DNA from: Flavobacterium fluvii
GTDB taxonomy: Bacteria > Bacteroidota > Bacteroidia > Flavobacteriales > Flavobacteriaceae
Direction of reading: 5' to 3'
Length of the DNA: 64,000 nucleotides
Assembly: GCF_900129545.1 (NCBI RefSeq)
Contig: NZ_FQWB01000001.1
Span: 1,116,001 to 1,180,000, forward strand
Positions 45,245-53,732 of this stretch are shown piece by piece. A program made the position numbers and the translations under genes. Every line of letters begins with the position of its first letter. Positions within the stretch are counted from its first letter, which is position 1. The notes below the pieces were generated by a model. That model was not told the origin of the DNA, did no database searches, and worked only from the letters and a program-made list of their open reading frames with translations.

Positions 45245-47344
45245 ATGGCAGTTTTAGCAAAAATTAGACAACGTTCCGCTTTAATGATAGTGGTTATTGC
45301 ATTCGCATTATTTGCATTTCTAGTACCAAGTCTTTTTGATAAAGGAAGCTTCGGAGGGAATTCTAAAGATGTGGGAAGTATAAATGGGAAAGATATTTCA
45401 TTTGAAGACTTCAGGGTAAAAGTGAGTAATGTTGAAAAAAGTCAACAAGGAATTACTGCAACCGCAGCCGCAAATAGAGTTTGGGATCAAGAAGTTACCA
45501 TCGCTTTGCTAATATCTGAATTTGATAAATTAGGATTGAGAGTGGGTGCAAAACACATAATGGAAGTGTTGAAAGCGGATCAAAACATCGGGAAAAACCC
45601 ATTGTTCTTGAATGCTGGGGGAATGTTTGACGAAGCTAAATTCAAGGAATATTTCAAGTCAAATCCAGAGCAGGCACAGTTCTTGAAAGATCGTGAAAAA
45701 GATGCCGAGTTGAATGCCAAATTTCAAATTTACAACAATTTGATAAAAGCTGGAATTTACACTACCGAAAGCGAAGGAAAATTGAAATATGAAATGGAGT
45801 CCAACAAAGCAAGCTTTGCTTATGTTGCCGGATTGTATTCTACCATTAAAGACAGCGATGTAAAAGTTTCTGATGACGATATCGTTGCTTTCATGAAGAA
45901 AAATGAAAAAAAATACAAAGCCGACGAAACTCGTGAAATAGAATATGTGTTGATCGAAGACAAAGCTTCTCCAGAAGACGTGGCTGAAGTAAAAGCTAAA
46001 ATAAACGGTTTGTTGTCTGGAAGCGTGGTGTACAATCAAGCTACCGGAAAAAATGATACTTTGCCAGGATTCAGATCAGCTACAAACGTTGTTGAATTCG
46101 TGAATTCAAATTCTGACGTTCCTTATGATTCTACTTATGTAGCCAAAAAAGATTTGCCTGCTGTTGATGCCGACAAATTATACAACTTGGCTCCAGGTGA
46201 AATTTATGGTCCTTACATGTTCGGAAAATACTATTGTATTTCTAAATCATTGGGTAGAAAAGTTGGGGTAAATGCAAAAGCAAGCCACATTCTTATTGGT
46301 TACGAAGGTTCTCAAACACCTAACACCAAAGAAAAAAGAACTAAAGAAGAAGCTAAAGCAAAAGCAGAAGCTATCTTGGCTCAAGTGAATGCCAATCCAG
46401 ATAGTTTCTTGATGTTGGCTTTCACGGCATCTGATGATTCATCTTCACAACAAGGCGGTGATTTAGGATTTTTTGGCCCAAACCAAATGGTGAAACCTTT
46501 CAATGATTTTGTTTTCGCTAACCCAATCGGAAAAGTTGGTTTGGTAGAAACTCCTTTTGGTTTCCACATCATCAAAGTAACGGACAAGCAAGATGGAGTT
46601 CGTTTGGCTACCATTGCACAGAAAGTGGATGCTTCAGAAGCAACTTCGGATAAAGTGTTTACTCAAGCAACCAAATTTGAAATGGATGCTACCGAGAAAG
46701 ATTTTGCCAAAACTGCAGCAGCAATGAAATTGACTGTGGCAATGCCGGTTACTGCAAGAGGGATGGACGAGTCTTTCGGGCCTTTGGGTAACCAAAGAAA
46801 TATCGTGAGATGGGCATTTGAAGACGGAACAGAGGTTGGAGCCGTTAAAAGATTTGAAGTGGCTAATTTGGGTCACGTGATTGCCAAACTTAAAAAAGTG
46901 AATGCTGAAGGTTTGATGGCTGTCGATATGGTTAGATCTTATGTAGAGCCAATTCTTAAAAACAAGAAAAAAGCCGAGTTGATCAAAGCTAAAATGGCTG
47001 GAAGTTCATTGGAAGCCATTGCAAAAGCAGTTGGTGCGCCAATTCAACAAGCGGTAGACGTTACCATGGACAATCCTGTTTTAGTGGGTGGAGTTGGTCA
47101 AGAGCCTAAAGTGGTTGGAAACGCGTTCGCATTGGCATCAGGAAAACTTTCTTCTCCAATTGAAGGAAACACTGGAGTTTATGTAGTGTTGAACAAAAGC
47201 ACTTTCAAAGCGCCAGCATTGAAAAGCCACGCAGCTTACGTGAGTAAATTAAAAGCGCAAAGCGCAGGTGATGCCAACAGAGTGGTTCCAGCTTTAAAAG
47301 ATATTGCAAAAATTGAAGACAACAGAGGTAAGTTTAATTACTAA
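45245..47344 (+). CDS. PpiD-like periplasmic chaperone with parvulin domain
   Basis: 699 residues. One N-terminal transmembrane helix (SALMIVVIAFALFAFLVPSLF) anchors it to the inner membrane. A SurA_N/PpiD chaperone region follows (DVGSINGKDISFEDFRVKV, VWDQEVTIALLISEFDKLGL). The parvulin-type prolyl isomerase domain lies at about 345-455 (ASHILIGYEG, FTASDDSSSQQGGDLGFFG, VETPFGFHIIKVTD). A long C-terminal part completes the PpiD layout. It should help outer-membrane proteins fold in the periplasm. A hairpin terminator follows at 47366. Confidence 0.9.
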   Translation: MAVLAKIRQRSALMIVVIAFALFAFLVPSLFDKGSFGGNSKDVGSINGKDISFEDFRVKVSNVEKSQQGITATAAANRVWDQEVTIALLISEFDKLGLRVGAKHIMEVLKADQNIGKNPLFLNAGGMFDEAKFKEYFKSNPEQAQFLKDREKDAELNAKFQIYNNLIKAGIYTTESEGKLKYEMESNKASFAYVAGLYSTIKDSDVKVSDDDIVAFMKKNEKKYKADETREIEYVLIEDKASPEDVAEVKAKINGLLSGSVVYNQATGKNDTLPGFRSATNVVEFVNSNSDVPYDSTYVAKKDLPAVDADKLYNLAPGEIYGPYMFGKYYCISKSLGRKVGVNAKASHILIGYEGSQTPNTKEKRTKEEAKAKAEAILAQVNANPDSFLMLAFTASDDSSSQQGGDLGFFGPNQMVKPFNDFVFANPIGKVGLVETPFGFHIIKVTDKQDGVRLATIAQKVDASEATSDKVFTQATKFEMDATEKDFAKTAAAMKLTVAMPVTARGMDESFGPLGNQRNIVRWAFEDGTEVGAVKRFEVANLGHVIAKLKKVNAEGLMAVDMVRSYVEPILKNKKKAELIKAKMAGSSLEAIAKAVGAPIQQAVDVTMDNPVLVGGVGQEPKVVGNAFALASGKLSSPIEGNTGVYVVLNKSTFKAPALKSHAAYVSKLKAQSAGDANRVVPALKDIAKIEDNRGKFNY

Positions 47345-47365
47345 ATTAACACTGTTTTAAATATA

Positions 47366-47393
47366 AAAATCCCGAGCAATCGGGATTTTTTTT
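47366..47393 (+). terminator. terminator after the PpiD-like gene
   Basis: AAAATCCCGA (47366-47375) pairs with TCGGGATTTT (47380-47389) around a GCAA tetraloop and is followed by a T run. It starts 22 bases after the stop codon. Confidence 0.93.
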
Positions 47394-47469
47394 GTTTTGA
47401 CGGTATCTAATTGTTTTTCTGAAACGAATGATATTTTTAGTAGATTTGGTTGGTAGACGATTGGAATGT

Positions 47470-47492
47470 GCACGGTTGAAAATCCGCGCTAT
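47470..47492. repeat. GC-rich palindromic element, copy A
   Basis: A short GC-rich island in AT-rich intergenic DNA. CACGGTT and ATCCGCG are imperfect inverted arms around a GAAA centre, followed by CTATAGG. It closely resembles the reverse complement of copy B at 48090-48138 (both read GCACGGTT, CCGCGCTAT). The two copies flank one orphan gene. Confidence 0.55.
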
Positions 47493-47591
47493 AGGGTGAA
47501 ATGATATAACAATTTAATAATAATCTGTAAAGTTTTATTTATATATTTGCTAAATAAACAAGGTAGTAATCATTATAAATACCACTTGCAA

Positions 47592-47978
47592 ATGAAGAAA
47601 TTGCTTAAATTCACAATAATTTTAATAATTGGATTTTTTACGCATAGTTTTAAAGAATCACTGGATTGTGAAAATCTCAAAACAGGGGAATTTATTTATT
47701 TTGACCCAAATTCGGGTTCAGAATGTAAGATTATTAGAACACCTCATTCACAAATTGAAATCAATAAAAAACGAAACTTAAAAATTGAATTTTCAATTTA
47801 TTGGACATCAGAATGTGAATATGAATTGATTTATCTCAAAATCAACAATAGGGCTTACGATAATATGATAGGAAAAAAAATGACTGTCAAAATTTTAGAT
47901 ATAAATAATAATACAATTTCGTATTCTTATAAATTAGACGGTTTCGAATCGAAAGCCGAGATGATTAAAGTTAAATAG
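47592..47978 (+). CDS. small secreted protein of unknown function
   Basis: 128 residues from the start MKKLLKFTIILIIGFFTHSF, a signal peptide; the frame is open 15 codons upstream. The mature protein has CENLKTGEFIYFDPNSGSEC, IIRTPHSQIEINKKRNLKIE and WTSECEYELIYLKI. The pattern (Cys, Gly-x-Phe, Arg, Gln-x-Glu, Trp, Cys-x-Tyr-x-Leu) is one I associate with small beta-rich Bacteroidetes proteins that are sometimes wrongly labelled DNA topoisomerase IV. The gene stands alone after a terminator, is more AT-rich than its neighbours, and lies between inverted copies of a GC-rich palindrome. Function unknown. Confidence 0.72.
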   Translation: MKKLLKFTIILIIGFFTHSFKESLDCENLKTGEFIYFDPNSGSECKIIRTPHSQIEINKKRNLKIEFSIYWTSECEYELIYLKINNRAYDNMIGKKMTVKILDINNNTISYSYKLDGFESKAEMIKVK

Positions 47979-48089
47979 TTTTTGGTATTTTTATGATGCT
48001 TGTCAAATCTAAATAACATAGAAAATCACACACTTATACTGTCAGCTCCAAAACTAACAATCCCAGATGGCGCTGATATGCGGTAAATA

Positions 48090-48138
48090 TTCTCTTGTTG
48101 GATAGCGCGGTTTTATAAACCGTGCCCACCAACGAGAA
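48090..48138. repeat. GC-rich palindromic element, copy B
   Basis: A 49-base imperfect hairpin. Inner arms CGCGGTTT (48106-48113) and AAACCGTG (48117-48124) pair with one wobble. Outer arms TTCTCTTGTTGG (48090-48101) and CCAACGAGAA (48129-48138) pair with a two-base bulge. It resembles REP-like intergenic elements of Flavobacteriia. Its reverse complement matches copy A at 47470-47492. Confidence 0.6.
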
Positions 48139-48165
48139 CATATAAACAAATAAAATTTCCTAGAA

Positions 48166-49083
48166 TCACAAAATCATGTCTTTATAAGAAACGATGGTTT
48201 TGAAACCTCTTTCCTTGAAATAATCAGTCGGGTTTTCTTTGGCGATGGCCAATACAAAATCGCCTCCCCAAGCTCCAAGACTTTTGATGATGCCGTTAAA
48301 GTCGGGAAACAAGGATTCTTTTATGGTTTTCATTTCAAGAATGTTGCTCATTTCAGCTTCGTGTTCTTCCAATGCGGTGGCAAATTCTCGAAGGTTTTTT
48401 GCGTTTAAAACCTCTTTTGTCAGCGAGTCAATTAGGGTGACGTTTTCTGCCAAATCCTCGTTCTTGTTGTTGTAATAAGAAGCGATGGCTGCCTTACTGC
48501 TTTGCTTTTTGTCTAGATAGACGAAAAACAAATTTTCGGTAAATTCAGGTTCGAAAGTTACTTTTTCGACAACAGGATTTCCGTTTTCCAAATGATACAA
48601 AATAGGATTGTTGTTTTGGGCACAGGCAATATCGTATCCGCTGCCGCCAAAACTGTTGTTCAGCAACACAAAGGCATCAATTTCCAGCCATTGCGCAATA
48701 TTGTTTATCAAGGTCGAGGAAGTTCCCAAGCCCCAATTCTTTGGAAATGTCAGCTCAGTCGTGATGTGGAAACCTGCTGATTTAGAAATAAAATCAGGGT
48801 TTAATAAATGTCCTTGGTGCAAGATTTCTATTAAAGTGTTTCTTTTGGACGATACTGTGTCGGAAATGTTTTTTTTGAAAATATCCTCAAACGAAAGTGT
48901 TTCTTCCAGCCAAATGCTTCCGTCCGAATCAAAACTTGTCCATTTTATTTCTTGGTTGCCTCCTTTTTCCACAATCAGGTTTTGTCCAAACTTGGTAGGC
49001 AATGCAAAGGCTTTGGCGCCGTCAAGAACCAGGTATTCTCCCGTGATTAGTAGTTTTCCGTTACTGTAAAATTCTTTCTTCAT
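48166..49083 (-). CDS. GHMP kinase of the GYDIA type, probable mevalonate-pathway kinase
   Basis: 305 residues. The opening FYSNGKLLITGEYLVLDGAKAFALPTKFGQ is typical of mevalonate or phosphomevalonate kinases. The ATP loop appears as FPKNWGLGTSSTLINNIAQW, and SFGGSGYDIACAQNNNPILY gives the GYDIA signature. The C-terminus has IIKSLGAWGGDFVLAIA. It is 86 bases downstream of HMG-CoA reductase on the same strand, so an isoprenoid role is well supported. Whether it acts on mevalonate or phosphomevalonate is not clear from sequence. A long inverted repeat lies between the two genes. Confidence 0.85.
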   Translation of the reverse strand: MKKEFYSNGKLLITGEYLVLDGAKAFALPTKFGQNLIVEKGGNQEIKWTSFDSDGSIWLEETLSFEDIFKKNISDTVSSKRNTLIEILHQGHLLNPDFISKSAGFHITTELTFPKNWGLGTSSTLINNIAQWLEIDAFVLLNNSFGGSGYDIACAQNNNPILYHLENGNPVVEKVTFEPEFTENLFFVYLDKKQSSKAAIASYYNNKNEDLAENVTLIDSLTKEVLNAKNLREFATALEEHEAEMSNILEMKTIKESLFPDFNGIIKSLGAWGGDFVLAIAKENPTDYFKERGFKTIVSYKDMIL

Positions 49084-49105
49084 TTAGTTTATTGGGTTCT
49101 CTTTT

Positions 49106-49165
49106 AACCACAAATTGCACAAATTCTCACGAATTAATTTGTGAAAATTTGTGCAATTTGTGGTT
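49106..49165. repeat. 60-base intergenic palindrome between HMG-CoA reductase and GHMP kinase
   Basis: The arms 49106-49125 and 49146-49165 are perfectly complementary over 20 bases; the 20 bases between them pair further with few mismatches. Each arm contains the word ACAAATT twice, nine bases apart. It has no T tail of terminator type and looks like a dispersed intergenic repeat. Confidence 0.8.
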
Positions 49166-49169
49166 GATA

Positions 49170-50492
49170 TTAAATTTGCTTTCTTAAATTTTCAATATAA
49201 TCAACAACGGCGCTATGGGAAACGACGTGGTGCTTGAAATGTTTGCGAATCGAATGGCGTTCCTCGTCATTGGCTTCAAACTGGTTCAGGATATTGTTCA
49301 AGTGCATTTTCATATGGCCATCCTGAATTCCCGTGGTGGTCAACGAGCGCAAAGCGGCAAAGTTTTGTGCCAAACCGGCAACAGCCACAAATTGCATCAA
49401 CTCTTCCGCAGATGGATTTTCCAACATTTCCAAACATAATTTTACCAATGGATGCAATGACGTCAATCCGCCAACGGTTCCCAAAGCCAACGGAACTTCC
49501 AGCCAAAAACTAAAAATATCATTTTCGATTTTGGCGTGTGACAAACTTGTGTAATTTCCGTTTCGGGAAGCGTAAGCGTGAATTCCGGCTTCAACGGCGC
49601 GGAAATCATTGCCCGTGGCTAGCACGACGGCGTCGATTCCGTTCATGATTCCCTTGTTGTGGGTTACGGCTCGAAAAGGTTCCACTTCGGCAATTTGAAC
49701 GGCACGAACGAATCTTTCGGCAAAGGCTTTTGGATTCGGGATGTGTTTTTCGACCAGGTCTTCAACGGGACAGGAAACTTCGGCACGAACAATGCAATTG
49801 GGAACGTAATTCGACAGAATGCTCATCACGACTTCGATGTCTTTTTCCTCTTCAGAAAACAAAGGATATGCTTGGGCTTCTTCTTTCAAGGTTTTGGCAA
49901 ATTGCTCCAAACACGAATTGATGAAATTGGCGCCCATACTGTCTTTGGTGTCAAAAGTGGCGTGCAGTTGAAAATAATTGGGCAATAAATTGGTTTTGTT
50001 TTTCAAGACAATATCCAGAATTCCACCACCACGTTTTTGCATGTTTTTGGTAATGCTTTCGGTGTTGGTGAAGAATTTGTCTTTGATTTGGGTGAAAAAC
50101 AGTTCCAGTTTCGATTCATCTCCTTTGAATATAAAATGGACTTGTCCTATTTTTTCGGTGTCGATAACGGTAGCTTTGAATCCGCCGCGAGTGGACCAGA
50201 ATTTCGCCGATTTCGAAGCAGCAGCGACTACGGAGCTTTCCTCAATCGCCATGGGAATGCTGCTGTATTTGTCGTTAATCAAAAAATTGGGTGCGACGCC
50301 AAGCGGAATATAGAAATTGCTTATCGTGTTTTCTATGAATTCATCGTGCAGTTTTTGGAGTTTTTCGTCCGCATTCCAATAGTTTTTAATAATGGAAATG
50401 GCTTCTTCGGGATTTGGAAAATATTCTTTGGCAATCCAGTTTATTTTTTCTTCTTTGGATAATTTTGAAAATCCGGCGACGGCGTTGCTCAT
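49170..50492 (-). CDS. hydroxymethylglutaryl-CoA reductase, class II type
   Basis: 440 residues. It reduces HMG-CoA to mevalonate, the committed step of isoprenoid synthesis. The start region GFSKLSKEEKINWIAKEYF, the glutamate motif IPMAIEESSVVAAASKSAKFW, DSMGANFINSCLEQ, the nucleotide region ATGNDFRAVEAGIHAYASRNG, ALGTVGGLTSLHPLVKLCLE and the C-terminal histidine region IRKHFKHHVVSHSAV fit class II reductases. In this phylum the enzyme is biosynthetic. The GHMP kinase gene follows on the same strand. Confidence 0.95.
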   Translation of the reverse strand: MSNAVAGFSKLSKEEKINWIAKEYFPNPEEAISIIKNYWNADEKLQKLHDEFIENTISNFYIPLGVAPNFLINDKYSSIPMAIEESSVVAAASKSAKFWSTRGGFKATVIDTEKIGQVHFIFKGDESKLELFFTQIKDKFFTNTESITKNMQKRGGGILDIVLKNKTNLLPNYFQLHATFDTKDSMGANFINSCLEQFAKTLKEEAQAYPLFSEEEKDIEVVMSILSNYVPNCIVRAEVSCPVEDLVEKHIPNPKAFAERFVRAVQIAEVEPFRAVTHNKGIMNGIDAVVLATGNDFRAVEAGIHAYASRNGNYTSLSHAKIENDIFSFWLEVPLALGTVGGLTSLHPLVKLCLEMLENPSAEELMQFVAVAGLAQNFAALRSLTTTGIQDGHMKMHLNNILNQFEANDEERHSIRKHFKHHVVSHSAVVDYIENLRKQI

Positions 50493-50579
50493 GTTTTTTG
50501 GATAACGGTTTATGATGCGGCAAAGATACGGTTTCCATTTAACCGGGAAAGGTTTCAGGACAAACGCATAAGATATTTT

Positions 50580-50708
50580 ACCGCTGATTCGCAGATTTTA
50601 ATAAATGGTTCATTCTGAAATTGATAGATTTTAACTGATTTGCTCAAAATTAGTCACTTATAAATCACGAAAATAAAACTCGCAAGAGAAAATCTGCGAA
50701 TCTGCGGT
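50580..50708. repeat. 129-base region bounded by a 20-base inverted repeat
   Basis: The arms 50580-50599 and 50689-50708 are inverted copies with 19 of 20 matches. Each contains a doubled 8-base word (AATCTGCG twice on the right arm). The 89 bases between are AT-rich with no reading frame. It fills most of the space between the HMG-CoA reductase start and the ABC permease stop. Confidence 0.75.
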
Positions 50709-50733
50709 GTTTTTTGCCACCGATTTCTGAACA

Positions 50734-51987
50734 CTACATTCCCGTTCTAATCGCTTCCACGGGATCTAATTTGGAGGCTGAAACCGCGGGAAGAATTCCG
50801 GATATTAAACCAATTACTGCGGCAAGTCCAGTTCCCAAAAGAATGTTGCCCATTCCCAAAACGAATTCAAACTCCAGGGTTTTGGTCAAAATCATTGCGA
50901 TAATCCAGACCATGAACAACCCAATTATTCCGCCAATTACGGAAAGAATAATGGCTTCGAAGAGGAATTGGAACAATATAAACCGGTTTTTGGCACCCAA
51001 GGATTTCTGGATTCCGATGAGATTGGTTCTCTCTTTTACCGAAACAAACATGATATTGGCGATCCCAAAACCGCCCACAAGCAAGGAGAATCCACTGATT
51101 ATCCATCCCACGGCGTTCATTTTGGAAATAATTCCGTCTATCAAATCCGTGAATCCAGAGAAAACATTGATGAAAAAGTTGTCGATTTCACCTGCTTTCA
51201 AGCCTCTAAAACTCCTTAATTTCTGGCTAATTTCTGCTTTGTAGGCATCCATGTCGACTCCGACTTGCGGTTTAAAAATAATCACGTTGACTACAGCTTT
51301 ATTATTGTCGCCAATTAGTTCTCTAACAAAATTTACCGGAATAAATGCCGAAGTGTCGTTGTTGTTTCCAAAGGACAACCCGCCGCCTTTCTTTTTCAAA
51401 ACCCCGATAACGGTAAATCGTTGTCCGTACAAACGGATTTTTTTGCCAATGGGGTCGAAATCGCCAAATAAATTTTCTGCTATTTCTTTTCCTATGACTA
51501 CAACCGGAGCGGCAGAATTGGCTTCGGATTCCGTATAAAATCGTCCTTCGTCAAACTCCAATCCTTGTATGTCTATGAATTCGTGCGAAACCGGAACTAT
51601 ATTTACGGAAGTAACCGTGTTTGATTCATATTTGATGGATTCCCTGTTAGTGAATATTTGGTAGCCCAATTGTTCCGTGTTGGTCATTGCACCTTTCAAA
51701 TAAATATATTCGTCGTATTTTACGTTGGGAAATTGCTCTCTTTTCCATTCCGGGATTTCTGAAGGGCCAAAAGATCGGTTCATCAAATAAATGGTATTTT
51801 TGTCCAAAGAACTTAAATCCTTGGTGATTTTTCTGTCCAAGGAATCCACGGCGGCAAGCACGGCGATAATCGAGAAAATACCGATGGTAACGCCCAGTAA
51901 AGACAATAGTGTGCGTAGTTTATTGTTTCGTAAAGCATTCATCGCAAAACGGAAACTCTCTGATAATAATCGTAAATAAACCAGCAT
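50734..51987 (-). CDS. ABC transporter permease, MacB/FtsX type
   Basis: 417 residues with the start at MLVYLRLLSESFRFA. The N-terminal helix (LRTLLSLLGVTIGIFSIIAVLAAVDSL), a periplasmic MacB core domain (about 45-285) and three C-terminal helices (GWIISGFSLLVGGFGIANIMFVSVKERTNLIGIQKSLGAK, ILFQFLFEAIILSVIGGIIG, GLAAVIGLISGILPAVSASKLDPVEAIR) are the standard MacB layout. Such proteins work with an ATPase and an adaptor in export or mechanotransmission. Neither partner is in the window, so it is an orphan permease here. Cargo unknown. Confidence 0.9.
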   Translation of the reverse strand: MLVYLRLLSESFRFAMNALRNNKLRTLLSLLGVTIGIFSIIAVLAAVDSLDRKITKDLSSLDKNTIYLMNRSFGPSEIPEWKREQFPNVKYDEYIYLKGAMTNTEQLGYQIFTNRESIKYESNTVTSVNIVPVSHEFIDIQGLEFDEGRFYTESEANSAAPVVVIGKEIAENLFGDFDPIGKKIRLYGQRFTVIGVLKKKGGGLSFGNNNDTSAFIPVNFVRELIGDNNKAVVNVIIFKPQVGVDMDAYKAEISQKLRSFRGLKAGEIDNFFINVFSGFTDLIDGIISKMNAVGWIISGFSLLVGGFGIANIMFVSVKERTNLIGIQKSLGAKNRFILFQFLFEAIILSVIGGIIGLFMVWIIAMILTKTLEFEFVLGMGNILLGTGLAAVIGLISGILPAVSASKLDPVEAIRTGM

Positions 51988-52097
51988 AAAACAATGTTTA
52001 GTGTTATTGTAAAATTCCAAAAATATTCTTCATAAACCTAATGAAAATTCACTGTCTCATTGGTATTGTTTTTTTAAATATTGTTACAATAAATACA

Positions 52098-52129
52098 TTT
52101 GAATTTTATCATCAAAAAAACTACTTTTG
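52098..52129 (+). promoter_or_regulatory. purH promoter
   Basis: TTTG (52098-52101), a 20-base spacer and TACTTTTG (52122-52129), matching the Bacteroidetes consensus, 23 bases before the chosen purH start. This supports the inner start over the upstream one at 52099, which would lie inside the promoter. Confidence 0.75.
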
Positions 52130-52152
52130 CACCACAAAATTCTAACTACACG

Positions 52153-53679
52153 ATGAGCACAACAAAAACTATCAAATCGGCATTAATTTCTGTCTTTTCA
52201 AAAGAGGGTCTTGAACCAATAATAAAGAAATTGCACGAACAAAATGTAATCTTTTATTCTACTGGAGGAACTGAAGAATTTATCAAAAATCTTGGCATTC
52301 CAGTTGTTCCCGTTGAAGACGTTACTTCATATCCATCTATTCTTGGTGGAAGAGTAAAAACTTTGCATCCAAAAGTTTTTGGAGGAATCTTGAATCGTCA
52401 AGACAATGAAAGCGATGTGCAACAAATGAAGGAATACGACATTCCTCAAATTGATTTGGTAATTGTTGACTTGTATCCTTTCGAAAAAACGGTTGCTTCA
52501 GGCGCCAGCGAAAGCGATATTATCGAAAAAATAGATATTGGCGGTATTTCGTTGATTCGTGCTGCCGCAAAAAACTTCAAGGATACCGTAATTGTTCCTT
52601 CGGTTGCAGAATATAGTTTGCTTTTGGATTTGATCAGCAAACAAAATGGAGCCACAACATTGGAAGACAGAAAATTGTTTGCCACTAAAGCATTCCATGT
52701 TTCTTCTCATTACGATACTGCGATTTTTAATTATTTCAATACTGACGAAACTATTTTCAAAACCAGCATTGCTGACGGACAAGTTTTGAGATATGGAGAA
52801 AATCCACACCAAAAAGGATTTTTCTTTGGAGATTTTGACGCCATGTTCAATAAAGTTCACGGAAAAGAATTGTCATACAATAATTTATTGGATGTTGATG
52901 CAGCGGTAAATTTGATTAACGAATTCAAAAATGACGGACCAACTTTCGCCATTTTGAAACACAATAATGCTTGTGGATTGGCAACAAGACCAACCATCAG
53001 CGAAGCTTATAACGTGGCATTGGCTTGCGATCCAACTTCTGCTTTTGGAGGTGTTTTGATTTCAAACACAAAAATTGATGTTGAAACAGCCAACGAAATA
53101 AACAAATTATTCTGTGAAGTAGTCATTGCGCCAAGTTATGACGAAGCAGCCCTTGCCATCTTGCAAGAAAAGAAAAACAGAATTATATTGGTTCAAAATG
53201 AAGTGGAATTGCCTCAAAAACAAGTGCGAACTTGCTTAAACGGAATTTTAGTTCAAGAAAGAAACAACATCACTGATACTAAAGCAGGTTTAAAAACCGT
53301 TACAGTAACAACTCCTACCGCACAAGAAGTGGAAGATTTGATTTTTGCCTCTAAAGTTTGCAAAAACACAAAATCAAACACGATTGTTTTTGCAAAAAAC
53401 GGAACTTTGATTTCCTCTGGAACAGGACAAACCTCAAGAGTGGATGCCTTGTTGCAAGCTATCGAAAAAGCACGTACATTTGGATTTAGCTTGGAAGGTG
53501 CCTCGATGGCGAGTGACGCTTTTTTCCCTTTCCCGGATTGTGTGGAAATTGCAAAAAACGCTGGAATAACAGCCGTTATTCAACCAGGAGGGTCAATAAA
53601 AGACCAATTAAGCATCGATTATTGCAATGAAAATAAACTTGCAATGGTATTTACAGGAACACGTCATTTCAAACATTAA
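52153..53679 (+). CDS. purH: bifunctional AICAR transformylase/IMP cyclohydrolase
   Basis: 508 residues from MSTTKTIKSALISVFSKEG. The N-terminal cyclohydrolase domain (about 1-200) has YSTGGTEEFIKNLGIPVVPV, GGRVKTLHPKVFGGIL and IDIGGISLIRAAAKNFKD. The transformylase domain follows with RYGENPHQKGFFFGDF, LKHNNACGLATRPT, SDAFFPFPDCVEIAKNAGIT and the C-terminal FTGTRHFKH. It catalyses the last two steps of IMP synthesis. mreB follows on the same strand after 53 bases but has its own -7 box. Confidence 0.97.
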   Translation: MSTTKTIKSALISVFSKEGLEPIIKKLHEQNVIFYSTGGTEEFIKNLGIPVVPVEDVTSYPSILGGRVKTLHPKVFGGILNRQDNESDVQQMKEYDIPQIDLVIVDLYPFEKTVASGASESDIIEKIDIGGISLIRAAAKNFKDTVIVPSVAEYSLLLDLISKQNGATTLEDRKLFATKAFHVSSHYDTAIFNYFNTDETIFKTSIADGQVLRYGENPHQKGFFFGDFDAMFNKVHGKELSYNNLLDVDAAVNLINEFKNDGPTFAILKHNNACGLATRPTISEAYNVALACDPTSAFGGVLISNTKIDVETANEINKLFCEVVIAPSYDEAALAILQEKKNRIILVQNEVELPQKQVRTCLNGILVQERNNITDTKAGLKTVTVTTPTAQEVEDLIFASKVCKNTKSNTIVFAKNGTLISSGTGQTSRVDALLQAIEKARTFGFSLEGASMASDAFFPFPDCVEIAKNAGITAVIQPGGSIKDQLSIDYCNENKLAMVFTGTRHFKH

Positions 53680-53732
53680 TTTGTTTAGCTTTGTACGTTA
53701 CAAATTTATAACTTTTAAACCCTTAAAAATTT

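Noticed and set aside
52099..52152. Longer start for purH
   Set aside because: These codons overlap the promoter elements at 52098-52129; MSTTKTIKSALISVFSKEG is the usual PurH beginning.
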